A stretch of 64,000 nucleotides of DNA from Rhabdophis nuchalis (taxonomy: Eukaryota; Chordata; Lepidosauria; Squamata; Natricidae), in assembly GCA_039707465.1 (NCBI GenBank), contig CM077648.1, positions 28,709,119-28,773,118 on the forward strand. Reading direction: 5' to 3'. Both the position numbers and the translations under genes were made by a program. The notes under the pieces are model-generated. The model was not told the DNA's origin. It ran no database searches and saw nothing but the letters and a program-made list of their open reading frames with translations. This document shows positions 31,311 through 41,820 of the stretch, in pieces (position 1 is the first letter of the stretch; the number at the start of each line of letters is the position of its first letter).

Positions 31311-32083
31311 CTTTTTTTTTTCAGGTACCTGATGATTACTGTTGACATATTTCTTCATAAAAATGATTTGAGAGGATGATAGTCTCACAAACTCCCAAGT
31401 AAGGTAATCACCCTGGAGCAATATACAATGAGAAGAACAGAGAAATAATTGGAATGGGAAACATCTTATAAATCAGAAAAGGGTGACATTTATATAATCA
31501 AAGGCAAATGTACTAAGAATAATTTTGATCGGTCTATGCAAGGCCTTGGCAGATCTGGCACAGTAAATGTGCCAACACTGTCCACTGAACTTTATGTCTT
31601 GCTTAATAATGTTTCTATTATCATACCTATGCCATGTCCATATTTTACCAGGCTAGGTATTTGGCTGAGTACAAGCAAATATGATCCAGCTAGAAATAAA
31701 TGGAGGAAAAACCCCCAAATGACTTTAAGACCTATATCCATTTTTATTTTTTAAAACTCATTGCATCAAGAAAGGCATTAACAAATGGTTTTAATTTTGA
31801 CACCTATCCAGATTTGGAGCATAAGAAAGCCCTGGTAAAACTGAATGACTCAGACTGTTTTTTTATGACCGATTGCTTTTATCTAGGATAGAGGCTTGAT
31901 TTTCCAGTAGCTCAATGCTAATCAATGTTTTAAAAAGACTCCAAACTATAATTACAATGTTTACAATTATAACTTTGAGGCAATAATGTTGAACTTGCAG
32001 AATCTGGGCATTCCAAATCTAAACTATGCTGAATTCTATATATGTTAAGGGTAGAATAAATGGGAGAGAATGATGATATTCGC
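30936..32083. repeat. tandem duplication, copy 1
   Basis: This ~1.15-kb unit starts inside the MITE and ends near GATGATATTCGCTAA. It recurs at 32153-32538 plus 39158-40062, split by later insertions. By eye, identity is about 95% with a few small indels. Copy 1 provides the unoccupied state for two insertions in copy 2. The section 31320-32083 has no recognisable function; the frame 31449-31754 is not known to me and is also present, truncated, in copy 2. Confidence 0.85.
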
Positions 32084-32152
32084 TAACCCCCCCAAATGAC
32101 TTTAAGACCTATATCCATTTTTATTTTTTAAAACTCATTGCATCAAGAAAGC
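32084..32152. repeat. templated junction filler of the duplication
   Basis: About 65 bp (CCCCCAAATGACTTTAAGAC onward, to GCATCAAGAAA) copy the interior of the unit at about 31709-31773. They lie exactly between the end of copy 1 and the start of copy 2. Confidence 0.8.
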
Positions 32153-32538
32153 AAAGGGGAATAAAGTCATGATATGTCAGATGATGCGAGTTTGACACCC
32201 CTGCAGTAATGCTTCCAAACCAGACAGTAATGCAATGTGACAGGATGCTCTTGATCATGTGACACAGAAAATACAGTTGCTGCGGAGCCTGTTTCATCAG
32301 TGTCTCACTGTTGAGTGATCAAGCTAGGCCACTCATTAGCTGCACATCCATAAACTTGATGTTGCTTACCACCTCTACAGGTAAATCATTAATACATAGA
32401 GGTGGATGGCTGTGCCTGCCTTTAAATCTAAGTAGGTCTGAATAATGCAACACTTTTTGTGTGGTGCGACATATATTGCTCCTTGCCCAGTTGCTTCAGT
32501 CTGTAAGGAGGCATTCATCTACATTGCACTTTTTTTTT
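32153..32538. repeat. tandem duplication, copy 2 (left part)
   Basis: Matches 30936-31320, beginning GCAAAGGGGAATAAAGTCAT. It is cut at the poly-T by the ORF1-only L1, whose target duplication begins at 32518. Confidence 0.88.
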
Positions 32539-32721
32539 GTTTCAAACAATTTTATTGGTTTTTACAATTATACAGGAAAAGGGGAAATGGTAGGGTTCAA
32601 TGATAACATTTTAGGACTTCCGTGTCGGGGTTGGTGGTCGCCTCCGGAAGTTCATAAAAATACATTTTTTAAAAATTATATAGTGGTGAGAATTATATAT
32701 ATCATATTACATTTCATACAT

Positions 32722-33216
32722 TCAATCATTTTTTTTAACATCCATCTTAGTTATAGTGAATTTCAAAACATACTTATTTTTGAGATCTGAGTCTCTTAGC
32801 AATAGTGTCTTCTTGCTCCTTCTCGTCAATAGGTGGAGCCGCGCCCCCCCTGCTCCGTCTCTTTCTTCTAGGAGTGGGGAGTGCTTTCTAAGAAAAGCCT
32901 CAGCCTCTCCTACTGTTTTAATTCTGACTCTACCCCCTTCCCAGTATACCAGCAATCCCTCAGGCATCAACCATTTAAACCAGATTCCTTTTTTAAATAG
33001 CTTTTTAGATAGGAAGGAATATTTCCTTCTAATCTCTCGAAATTTTTTTGGAATCTGCTTCAATATAGTGATCTCCTTGTCTTGGTATTTTAATGGCCCA
33101 CCCCGCTGTGCCCTCAGTATCTCATCCCTTGTAAATCTTCTTAGAAATTTAATATGAACTTCTCTTGGTACATCATTTATCCTGGCGTATGTGGAATTAA
33201 TTCTATAGATCATGTC
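32722..33216 (-). pseudogene. L1 ORF1p, C-terminal half (after L2 insertion)
   Basis: Starts in the RRM-like domain at MIYRINSTYARINDVPREVH and continues through the C-terminal domain (FTRDEILRAQRGGPL, then FKWLMPEGLLVYWEGGRVRI). Near 32850 the frame slips relative to the sister copy (GGARLHLLTRRSKK instead of a Pro/Lys/Glu tail). The frame extending upstream to 33324 includes L2 3' UTR and is not original coding. Confidence 0.8.
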
Positions 33217-33462
33217 ATCATCATCATCATCAAATTTAATTTGTAGACCGCTCCCTCTCCCCACAGGGACTCGGGGCGGTGCACCGGGAAAGTAAAAACA
33301 ATAAATATACAAATATAAATACACAATATAAAAACAAATTAAATCTATTCCTGTGCTAAAACCCGTTAAACTAAAATACCCAGCAGCTGTAAATAAGTTT
33401 AAAACCCCATAGAAAGAGAGACTAGCCTAGGCCGGCCAAGCGGAAAAAGTGAGTTTTTAATT

Positions 33463-36400
33463 TCAGACGGAAGGAGCGGAGGTCCGTAGTCGTTCTAATA
33501 TCGGGGGGAGGTCGTTCCAGAGGGCCGGGCCCGCCACAGAGAGAGCCCTTCCCCTGGGCGTCGCCCGCTGACACAGTCTAGTGGACAGCACCCGGAGAAG
33601 TCCCTCTCTGTGGGAGCGAATCGGCCGTGAGGATGTATGAGGCAGGATCCGATCCCGCAGGTAGCTAGGTCCCGAGCCATGGAGCGCTTTAAAGATGATG
33701 ACTAACACCTTGAAGCGCACCCGGAAGACGACAGGCAGCCAGTGCAGCTCACGCAAGAGCGGTGTAACGTGGGCAAACCTAACGGTTCGCATAATTGCTC
33801 GCGCGGCTGCATTCTGGACCAACTGAAGTCTCCGGGTGCACCTCAAGGGGAGCCCCATGTAGAGAGAGTTACAATAGTCCAGTCGGGATGTCACGAGAGC
33901 ATGAGTGACTGTGCGAAGGGCGTCCCGATCCAATAGGGGGCGCAATTGGCACACAAGGCGAACCTGGTGAAACGCCCTCCTGGCCACGGCTGTCACTTGG
34001 TCTTCCATGGACAGCTGGGTATCCAGGAGGACACCCAAATTGCGCGCCCCATCCACAGGGGCAAGATGTTCGCCCCCTATGGCCAGCGTTGGAGTCAGCT
34101 GGCTGAATCGGGCAGCCGGAAACCACAGCCACTCGGTCTTGGTCGGGTTGAGCCTGAGTCCGTTACTTCCCATCCAGATCCGCACGGCTTCCAGGCACTG
34201 GCACATCACCGCTACGGCATCGTTGGGGTGGTTTGGGGTAGATATATACAGCTGAGTATCATCAGCGTAAAGATGGTACTCTACCCCAAAACCACGGATG
34301 ATCTCACCCAGCGGCTTCATGTATGTGTTGAACAGGAGAGGCGAGAGGACCGACCCCTGAGGCACCCCACATGTGAGGGGTCTCGGGGTCGACCTCTGCT
34401 CTCCTGCCAACACAAATTGCGATCGGCCAGAGAGGTAGGAGGAGAACCACCGTAAGACGGTGCCTCCCACCCCCAACCCCCCCAGCCGATGCAATAGGAT
34501 ACCATGGTCGATGGTATCGAAAGCCGCCGAGAGGTCTAATAGGACCAGGATGGAGGAACAACCCCCATCTCTGGCCCTCCAGAGATCATCGACCAACGCG
34601 ACCAATGCCGTCTCGGTGCTATGCCCGGGCCGGAAGCCGGACTGGCGCGGGTCTAGATAATCAACTTCCTCCAGGTGACGGGGAAACTGTTGTGCCACAA
34701 CACTCTCAACAACCTTCGCCAAAAAGGGAAGGTTGGAGACGGGAAGATAGCTGGTTAAAAGAGCTGGGTCCAAGGAGGGCTTCTTAAGGAGGGGCCTCAC
34801 CATAGCCTCTTTTAGGGAAGCAGGCAAGGAACCCTCACTTAAGGAAGCGTTGACAACCTCTTGGAGCCAGCCTCGTGTCACCTCCCAGGATGCCAGTACA
34901 AGCCAGGAGGGACACGGGTCCAATAAACATGTGGTGGCTCGCAGTCGCCCACGTAGCCTGTCCATATCCTCGGAAGCAACGGAGTCAAACTCCTCCCACA
35001 CAAGATCTGTCTCATGGCATCCCACTGGACCATCAATGGGGGCTAACTCGTTCTGTATCTGAGCGATTTTCTCCTGCAGAAAAGTCACAAATTCCTCTGC
35101 TCTACCCTGTAGCGGGGCTTCCCGCACCCTCTGTTGGAGGAGGGAGCGGGTCACCCTAAACAGGGCGGCAGGGCGGTTTTCTGCGGATGCTATGAGAGTG
35201 GCACAATGATGACGTTTGGCCACTCTCAGCGCCACAATGTAAGTCCGTAAATGGGCTCTTACCTGTGTCCGGTCAGATTCAGATCGAGTAGACCTCCATC
35301 TTCTCTCTAGGCATCTCTTGTGGCGTTTCATCACCCTCAGCTCCTCGGTGAACCAAGGGGCCGGGGTGGTTCACCACCGCAAGAGAGGCCGCGACCCGAT
35401 CCAAGGCTCCCGCGGTCGCAATGTTCCATGCGGCCACGAGGTCCTCCATTGGGGCGCGGGTCAGGGGTACAGGAAATGGCCCAAGCGCCGTCTGGGACCC
35501 ATCCGGGTCCATCAGGCGCCTGGGGCGGACCCAGATAGGTGATTCTGGTTCCGCCTCCCCGTGGAGGGGAGCAGCGGTCGGAAAGTCGAGCCGGAGAAGT
35601 GAGTGGTCTGACCATGACAAGGGTGTGATGACTATATCCCCTATATCCAGATCACTCTTCCATTGGCCTGAGACAAAGATGAGGTCCGGTGTATGTCCAC
35701 CCTCGTGGGTGGGCCCTGAATTAGTTGGGTCAGGTCTATGGCCGTCATGGAAGCCATGAACTCCCGAGCTACCTCGGATGATTCGCCCAACGATGGCAGA
35801 TTAAAGTCCCCCATGACTATAAGTCTGGGGGTCTCCACTGCCACCGTAGCGATCACCTCCAGGAGCTCGGGCAGGGCTGCTGCTACATAGCGGGGAGCCA
35901 GGTACATGACCAGCAAGCCCAACTGCCTCCCTAGGCCCCACTTTATGCAGAGGGACTCACAACCGGTAGTCTGTGGCACAATGGTCTCTCTCGGCTCAAG
36001 ACCTTCCTTGATAATGACCGCTACCCCACCACCCCTACCTTGGGCCCGGGGCTGATGAAAAGCACGGTAGCCTGGTGGGCACATTTCAACGAGGGGGAGT
36101 CCTCCCTCGTGGCCCAACCAGGTTTCCGCAATTCCTACCAGGTCCGGCTCCCCCTCTGACACAAGGTCATGAACGAGGGGGGCTTTGTTGACCACGGACC
36201 TGGCAATGGAAAACATCAGCCGCAGGCCCAGGCTCTGTATTCCCTGACCACCTAGCCTGCGGGGGTTGTGGCACCCGACCGTTCGTAACCAACGGCTGTG
36301 TGCCATCAACCAGGAGGATGGTCTCCCCTCGACCCTGCCCCTCCCCACGACCCTCTGGATTGGCATGCCCTCTAGTTGAACAACTCGTGGTTCCCCCCTC

Positions 36401-36672
36401 AAATCGGATCCTTCCGTCTCCTCCCGTCGGCTACTGGTCCGGCCCTTTCTTTCATGTAGTTCTTTTGTCGCAATCTGTCTATGCCCACCCCCCTCCCTGG
36501 TTCCCCCTAAAATAGACAAAAATTTCCTTATTAAAAATCCCCTAAGGCCGCGCTTCGCCCGTCTCTCCGGATTAATAAATCCTTCCTCAAGACGGGCCCT
36601 CGATAGTTCGGAGGGCCAAACCTGCGAGAGCGGGGACTCTCGCAGCAGTAAAAGGCTTGCTCTGGAGTACAT
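33463..36672 (-). pseudogene. L2 endonuclease/reverse transcriptase with frameshifts
   Basis: Three overlapping frames make up the protein. The first, 36672-35641, has a ~150-residue basic N-terminal extension and then the endonuclease to the [10 protein letters not shown] block. The second, 35620-35279, runs from [11 protein letters not shown] to a shift in LAVVNH. The third, 35334-33463, holds the RT, with [24 protein letters not shown] and YADDTQLY. Single-base shifts lie near 35710 and 35380, and another near 33500 spoils the last residues. The N-terminal extension shows what the truncated 932-codon copy at 19594 has lost. No separate ORF1 was found. Confidence 0.88.
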
Positions 36673-37791
36673 ATCAGATAGAGTTCATAGTGGGATGTGG
36701 GTTAAAATACAGAGATTTTAAAATGTCGTTAGCCATGATTTTAAAATACATTTCATTTCATAGATGTTAAAAAGATAAAGTGCAATAAAGTGCACTAAGA
36801 ATGAAATAAAGTGCAATAAAGTGCGTCTGTGAGGTTTAAAGATGGTATAAGCTCGTAATGTCAGTTAATGTGCATTTAGTTCTTCCGGTCCAAGGATCTT
36901 TTAGGACAAAGTTACCGTCTTTCGGGATAACGTGGCTCCGTTCTCTAGGTCTTACATCCTGGGTCTTGGGAAACCACAAGGGGAAGATGTTAAAGTTGTT
37001 AAAGTTGTTAAAGTTGGTCAGCAGAATCAGCATGGTCAGCGTAGTTGTTCACATTCACGTTCATTTCGGCGCTCACACCGCCGCCCTCTCCTACGCCACC
37101 GCCTTGGCCGCTGGCCTCCCGGCGTTCCCACCGCCATCGGCCTGGTCTCCAGCGGCTGCTCCATCCATTTCTCTCCCAAGCCTCGCGGCGCTCTCACCGC
37201 CGCCATCTTCTTCCTATCTCCATCCATCATCGCCATCCTCCGGTGCTCTCCCCTCTCCGGCGCTCCCACCGCCGCCATCTCCCGCAGCCGCCTCGCCACT
37301 CGCCATCCCCGGCGGCTGCCACACCATTCACAACTCTTTCTCTCACCACCATCTTCTTTCTTTCAACGCCACCAAAGCCGACGCTGCTGACCTCGCAGCA
37401 CTCTCACCACCGTCTTGGCCCCCATGGTGAGCACAGCCACAGCCAGCGTTGGGAGCCCCCTAAGCGCGGCCAGCACCCCCGTTCTACTTCAAGCGCTGGG
37501 GACGCCGTCCTCCGCTCCGGCTCCAGCCTCCATTCCGGGAACGCCCTGACGCTCTCACCGTCCTCCGCGTCCTCCACGTCCCCGGGGCCGTATCTGCTCC
37601 CAGCGCCTCCGAGAGTTCCACGAACCTCATCCTGGGATGCCAGGATGGATCCCTCACAGAGACCCCAGCCCACAAGATGATGAAAAGGGGGGCTGGGGGC
37701 ACTAAAGGCCCACGACCTCCGCAGCCCACACAGAGCTCCGGAGCTAGCCCGCCATCTTGCGCATGCGCAGTCCTCCCTCTATATCTTGGAC
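36673..37791 (-). promoter_or_regulatory. L2 5' UTR, CpG-rich with an AAGATGGCGG start
   Basis: About 1.1 kb. The distal ~750 bp are extremely GC- and CpG-rich, with repeated GGCGGCGG/GAAGATGGCGG-like units on the sense strand. The proximal ~350 bp are AT-richer and contain repeated GTTAAAGTT-type and AAAGTGCAATAAAGTGC units. A YY1-like AAGATGGCGG lies ~20 bases from the 5' end, as in other LINE internal promoters. Frames over this stretch on either strand are composition artefacts. Confidence 0.6.
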
Positions 37792-37819
37792 GTCTATATC
37801 CTCCCAGATATATTCTTTA

Positions 37820-38281
37820 TTATTTTTTTATAAAATCTGCTACAATTGTACTCATTAAGTCCCTAAGGTCCTCCCCTTCCTCTTCAGGAACATTCTGAAA
37901 TCTGAGGAAAAAAGACATTCTCTCAAACTCAATTTTTGACATCTGCATAGTAATTTCTCCCGCTTCTTTTCGTATTTCTCCTAACTCCTCCTTCGTCTCC
38001 TCTGCCCCTTTCTCTAACACTTCAATTTTTTGTTTATTTTCTATTGTATTTCCTTTTGTCTCTTGCATTTCTAATTTTAAATCTGTCAAGTCCTTTCTAA
38101 TTTCTCGTATTTCTGTCATTATCTCCTGCAGCATCTCTTTCGTGGTGGGTTCTTGGGAAGTCTCTCCAGTTGATTCTTTTTGCAACATCTCAGTGATTTT
38201 CCCTTGCTGTAAGATCGGGCTGGATCTAGCAGATGATGGGGCAGAAAGGGACTTTCCAGCTGGAGGTTTTCTATGTGCCAT
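37820..38281 (-). pseudogene. L1 ORF1p, N-terminal half (before L2 insertion)
   Basis: Begins MAHRKPPAGKSLSAPSSARS. Residues ~45-115 are Glu/Lys/Ile-rich heptads consistent with the ORF1p coiled coil. ERMSFFLRFQNVPEEEGEDL is the start of the RRM-like domain. The frame ends shortly after ADFIKK because the L2 is inserted just beyond. ORF1p is the LINE-1 RNA-binding chaperone that trimerises through this coiled coil. The other half is at 32722-33216. Confidence 0.82.
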
Positions 38282-39157
38282 TGTTCTAATTGTAATTGTA
38301 CAATAAAAATGGCATCAGAGAAGTGAGCAGTCAGAAACGTCCAAGGTGCAGGAGAAAAGTTCAATTCAAAATTCAAATCCAAAGTCGTAATAAAGACCAG
38401 AGAAGACAATTAATCCTCTATTTAAAAAAAAAGAAGAATCCACTTTGGGAGAGTCACCGAGGGCTTCTTGGGGGTGGTAAAAAATAAAATTGTCCTTTTA
38501 GCTGTTTAAAAACACTGTGAGACTGCTTTCCGTGGGTCAGGGGAAGTTTCCAATTGAGAACAAAGAGAAGCCATCTTTCGCCTCATTGTTGAGAAGAAAG
38601 TGCAAATGAAAGTTCCATTGCTGCTAAGGCTCGTTACAATGTTGCCACAAATAACTACATAAGTAACAAAGTTTCCACTTTAAAGTAATATTAGTTCGGA
38701 TGCCAGTAATTCTTTTTCCTTCTCCTTTCTGGAGAGCATTTTAAAATGCCGCCTTTTACGAGGGGGGGTTTCTACAAACAAAACTCCCCCCTCTATTTCT
38801 TCTTTGCAAAAAGATCGAATGGATTAAACAAGAACTCACAGTCACATTCTTAATACAGGAGACCCGGTGCAATCCTCCATCCCCAGCATTTCCGTCCAAA
38901 TAGGAATTTTCTGATCATTCCGGCATCCGTTGGCGAGAGGAATCTGCTCCCCCCGCTATCCGCTCTCCAGCTCCTAGGTCGAAGCAGAGAAGGTTCCCCC
39001 CCAACCGCCATCTGGGTGGGGACCCCCCGCAGCCATCCGTATGGTAAAGAGAGTCCCTCCAGGACCCTCAAAACCCCCGAAGGGGCTCACCAGAGAAAAC
39101 AAGCGGCGGACGTGGCGGGAAACGCGTCCGTCGCCTCTGGAAACCGGAAGTCCAATC

Positions 39158-40062
39158 TCTACATTGCACTTTTTTTTTCAGGTACCTGATCATAAAAATG
39201 ATTTGAGAGGATGATAGTCCCACAAACTCCCAAGTAAGGTAGCAATATACAATGAGAAGAACAGAGAAATAATTGGAATGGGAAACATCTTATAAATCAG
39301 AAAAGGGTGACATTTATATAATCAAAGGCAAATGTACTATTATTTATTTATTATTTATTATTATTTTAATTTATAGACCGCACCCTCTCCCCGAAGGGAC
39401 TCGGGGCGGTGCACAGGAAATTAAAAACACATCAACATAAAAATTATAAATATTTAAAACCCAAATTAAATAGCTATCGCCCTGTGCTAAGAATAATTTT
39501 GATCAGTCTATGCAAGGCCTGACAGATCTGGCACAGTAAATGTGCCAACACCGTCCACTGAACTTTATGTCTTGCTTAATAATGTTTCTATTATCATACC
39601 TATGCCATGTCCATATTTTACCAGGCTAGGTATTTGGCTGAGTACAAGCAAATATGATGCAGCTAGAAATAAATGGGGGAAAAACCCCCAAATGACTTTA
39701 AGACCTATATCCATTTTTATTTTTTTAAACTCATTGCATCAAGAAAGGCATTAACAAATGGTTTTAATTATGACACCTATCCAGATTTGGAGCATAAGAA
39801 AGCCCTGGTAAAACTGAATGACTCAGACTGTTTTTTTTTATGACCGATTGCTTTTATTCAGGATAGAGGCTTGATTTTCCAATAGCTCAATGCTAATCAA
39901 TGTTTTAAAAAGACTCCAAACTATAATTACAATGTTTACAATTATAACTTTGAGGCAATAATGTTGAACTTGCAGAATCTGGGCATTCCAAATCTAAACT
40001 ATGCTGAATTCTATATATGTTAAGGGTAGAATAAATGGGAGAGAATGATGATATTCGCTAAG
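39158..40062. repeat. tandem duplication, copy 2 (right part)
   Basis: Matches 31297-32083, with deletions of about 22 and 10 bp near 39190 and 39240, and with an L2 tail insertion at 39340-39486. Sequence beyond GATATTCGCTAA at about 40062 is not shared, which marks the distal limit. Confidence 0.85.
39340..39486 (-). mobile_element. 147-bp L2 3'-end insertion
   Basis: It contains only L2 3' UTR (cgcaccctctccccgaaggg box) and an AT-rich tail. Duplication copy 1 shows the empty site at about 31511-31516 (aatgtactaagaat). Comparison gives a 3-bp duplication cta (39337-39339, 39487-39489). Confidence 0.9.
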
Positions 40063-40200
40063 TCATATTTTTTGTCTCTACAAATAACTTTCCCCCTGCT
40101 ATCTAATAAATATTAAATGTCTCTCAAAATTAAAACAAAATCTAAAGAAGATGTTTCAAATTACCAATGCCCTGATTTCAACAGGAATTCCATAGCCTAG

Positions 40201-40226
40201 GCCAGGGTTAGGGTGAGGGTTAGGGT
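40201..40226. repeat. short telomere-like TTAGGG cluster
   Basis: CCAGGGTTAGGGTGAGGGTTAGGGT contains three or four TTAGGG-like units (given here in outline). The adjoining hAT element duplicated the last 8 bases of it. Confidence 0.75.
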
Positions 40227-40429
40227 CAGGGGTGGGTTTCAAAATTTTTGGAACAGGTTCTGTGGGTGTGGCCTGCTTTGTGGGAGTGGCTTGCCAGCCA
40301 TGTGACCGGGTGGGAGTGGCTTGCCAGCCATGTGACCGGGTGGGAGTGGCCAATTTGGAAAATGTGAAACTCACTTAACAATGGTCTTGGTTAGCAACCA
40401 AACTTTTGGGCTTAATTGTGGTCATAAGT

Positions 40430-40735
40430 TCTCTTTCTCTCTCTCTTTCTTTTTCTTTCTTTCCTTCTGTCTTTCTTTCTCTCTTTCTCTCTCTCTCTTT
40501 CTTTCTCTTTCTCTCTTTCTGTCTCTTTTCTTTCTCTCTTTCTCTCTCTCTTTTTTCTCTTTCTTTCCTTTCTGTCTCTCTTTCTTTTTCTCTCTTTCTC
40601 TCTGTCTGTCTATCTTTCTCTCCCTCCCTCCCACTCTCTGTCTCTCTGTGTGTGTCTGTCACTCTCTGGTTCCCCCCTCCCTCCCTGTCTCTCTGTGTGT
40701 CTGTGCCTCTCTCTCTCTGTCTGTCTCCCCCACCC
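40430..40735. repeat. TCTT/TCTC pyrimidine tract
   Basis: About 300 bp of nearly pure C/T on the plus strand, inside the hAT element. Mirror-repeat regions within it could form triplex DNA. Confidence 0.95.
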
Positions 40736-40795
40736 ACCCACCCAAGCCTCCTCAGCCTCTCTCACCCATCCACCGGACGAAGGAACCTGGCGAAA

Positions 40796-40940
40796 GGCTT
40801 CAAAGGCTGCCGGCTAGGAACAGCGCGCTAGGCTGTGCGACCCCCCCCAGTCACGGCAAAACTTTCCCTGTTAGCGCGACTGGCAGGGGGGGGGGGTTCG
40901 CGCAGCGTAGCGCGCTGTTCCTAGCCGGCAGCCTTTGAAG
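40796..40940. repeat. GC-rich near-perfect palindrome
   Basis: CTTCAAAGGCTGCCGGCTAG at the left is mirrored by CTAGCCGGCAGCCTTTGAAG at the right. AGCGCGCT blocks lie inside, and C-run/G-run arms flank GTTAGCGCGAC. A diverged copy of the same unit is at 41282-41420. Confidence 0.92.
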
Positions 40941-41635
40941 CCTTTGCTTCAAAAGCCTTTGCTCGCTCGCTCGCTCACCCATCAGACGCCAGGTTCCTTC
41001 ATCCGGTGGATGGGTGAGAGAGAGAGAGAGAGTAAATACAGCCACCGGGCTGGCCAGTCAGGCTACTTCCAGGAGCTGAGGAGGTTTGTGGGGGGGGAGA
41101 CGGACAGAGAGAGAGAGGCACAGACACACAGAGAGACAGGGAGGGAGGGGGGAACCAGAGAGCCAGAGAACCCGCTGGCTGTATTTACTCTCTCTCTCTC
41201 TCACCCATCCACCGGACGAAGGAACCTGGCGTCCGATGGGTGAGCAAGCGAGAGAGCGAGCAAAGGCTTTTGAAGCAAAGGCTTCAAAGGCTGCTGGCTA
41301 GGAACAGCGCGCTACGCTGCACGAACCCCCCCCCCCAGTCGCGGCAAAACTTTCCCTGTTAGCGCGACTAGCAGGGGGGGGGGTTCGCGCACCCTAGCGC
41401 ACTGTTCCGCCGCGCCTAGCCGGCAGGGCCCCCCCAAGTCAGCCAGACTAATCCCCTCCAAAGAGTTAAGGTGAGAGAGTTCGTATTCCTGGAAGGGCAG
41501 GCGGGTAGGAAAAACGCTGAATAACAAATAACTTCCGGGTCCACGGTAGAAAGGGATCGGTGGGGTTCTGAAAATTTGACGAAAGGGATCGCGGGAACCG
41601 CCGCGAGCCCTGAGAAACCCACCCCTGGTTAGGGT

Positions 41636-41820
41636 TAAAAAACTCAAAAAATCCATTTGGACCCATTTCCCACAGAAAAGAAAACACCGGGAACCACCAA
41701 ATCTGGGCGGGATGGCCCATTCACTCCCATCCAGTCACATGGCTCCCTAGTCACGCCTACCCAGCTGGTAATTAGGGGAGGGGACTGTGTTAAAAAACAC
41801 TGGGAATCACATATTTTTCT
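41636..41820. other. unassigned segment
   Basis: Short unassigned sequence between the hAT element and the next pyrimidine tract. It includes CCAGTCACATGGC, which resembles hAT-family interior. Confidence 0.4.

Larger units (their letters stand above)
33217..37791 (-). mobile_element. full-length L2 LINE nested in the L1
   Basis: It interrupts L1 ORF1, with a possible 3-bp duplication gtc (33214-33216, 37792-37794). On the minus strand it has a ~1.1-kb GC-rich 5' UTR, one long ORF (broken), a 3' UTR with the ccgctccctctcccca box, and a TGA-type trinucleotide tail (33217-33231). It is 4.6 kb. The start of the 5' UTR carries GCGCATGCGCAAGATGGCGG, including a YY1-like site. It is the only copy in the window with a 5' UTR. 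Confidence 0.88.
32539..39157 (-). mobile_element. ORF1-only L1 (HAL1-like), split by an L2
   Basis: A long target duplication, TCTACATTGCAC plus a T-run, lies at 32518-32538 and 39158-39178. The unoccupied site is in copy 1 near 31297-31320. On the minus strand the element has a CpG-rich 5' UTR (39157-38282), an ORF1, a ~190-bp 3' UTR with AATAAA (32553-32558) and a short A tail. After removing the nested L2 (33217-37791) it is about 2.04 kb, and there is no trace of ORF2. The copy at 43915-45967 has the same architecture and length, so this is a family structure. Confidence 0.85.
40227..41627. mobile_element. 1.4-kb palindromic hAT element, CAGKGGTGGGTT family
   Basis: Ends CAGGGGTGGGTTTC and GAAACCCACCCCTG, with a perfect 8-bp duplication gttagggt (40219-40226, 41628-41635). 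The left ~200 bp match the MITE at 4403-4867. The rest is a TC-rich tract (40430-40735), then GC-rich nested inverted repeats (40757-41420). No transposase frame exists. The long Ser/Leu/Phe and Arg/Glu/Lys frames here come from the pyrimidine tract. Confidence 0.88.

Noticed and set aside
31449..31891. Frames of 101 and 63 codons as a host exon
   Set aside because: They are repeated in the duplication with indels that break the frame, and no known domain was seen.
36858..37729. Proline/serine-rich frames up to 211 codons
   Set aside because: They run antisense through the GC-rich L2 5' UTR and have only compositional bias.
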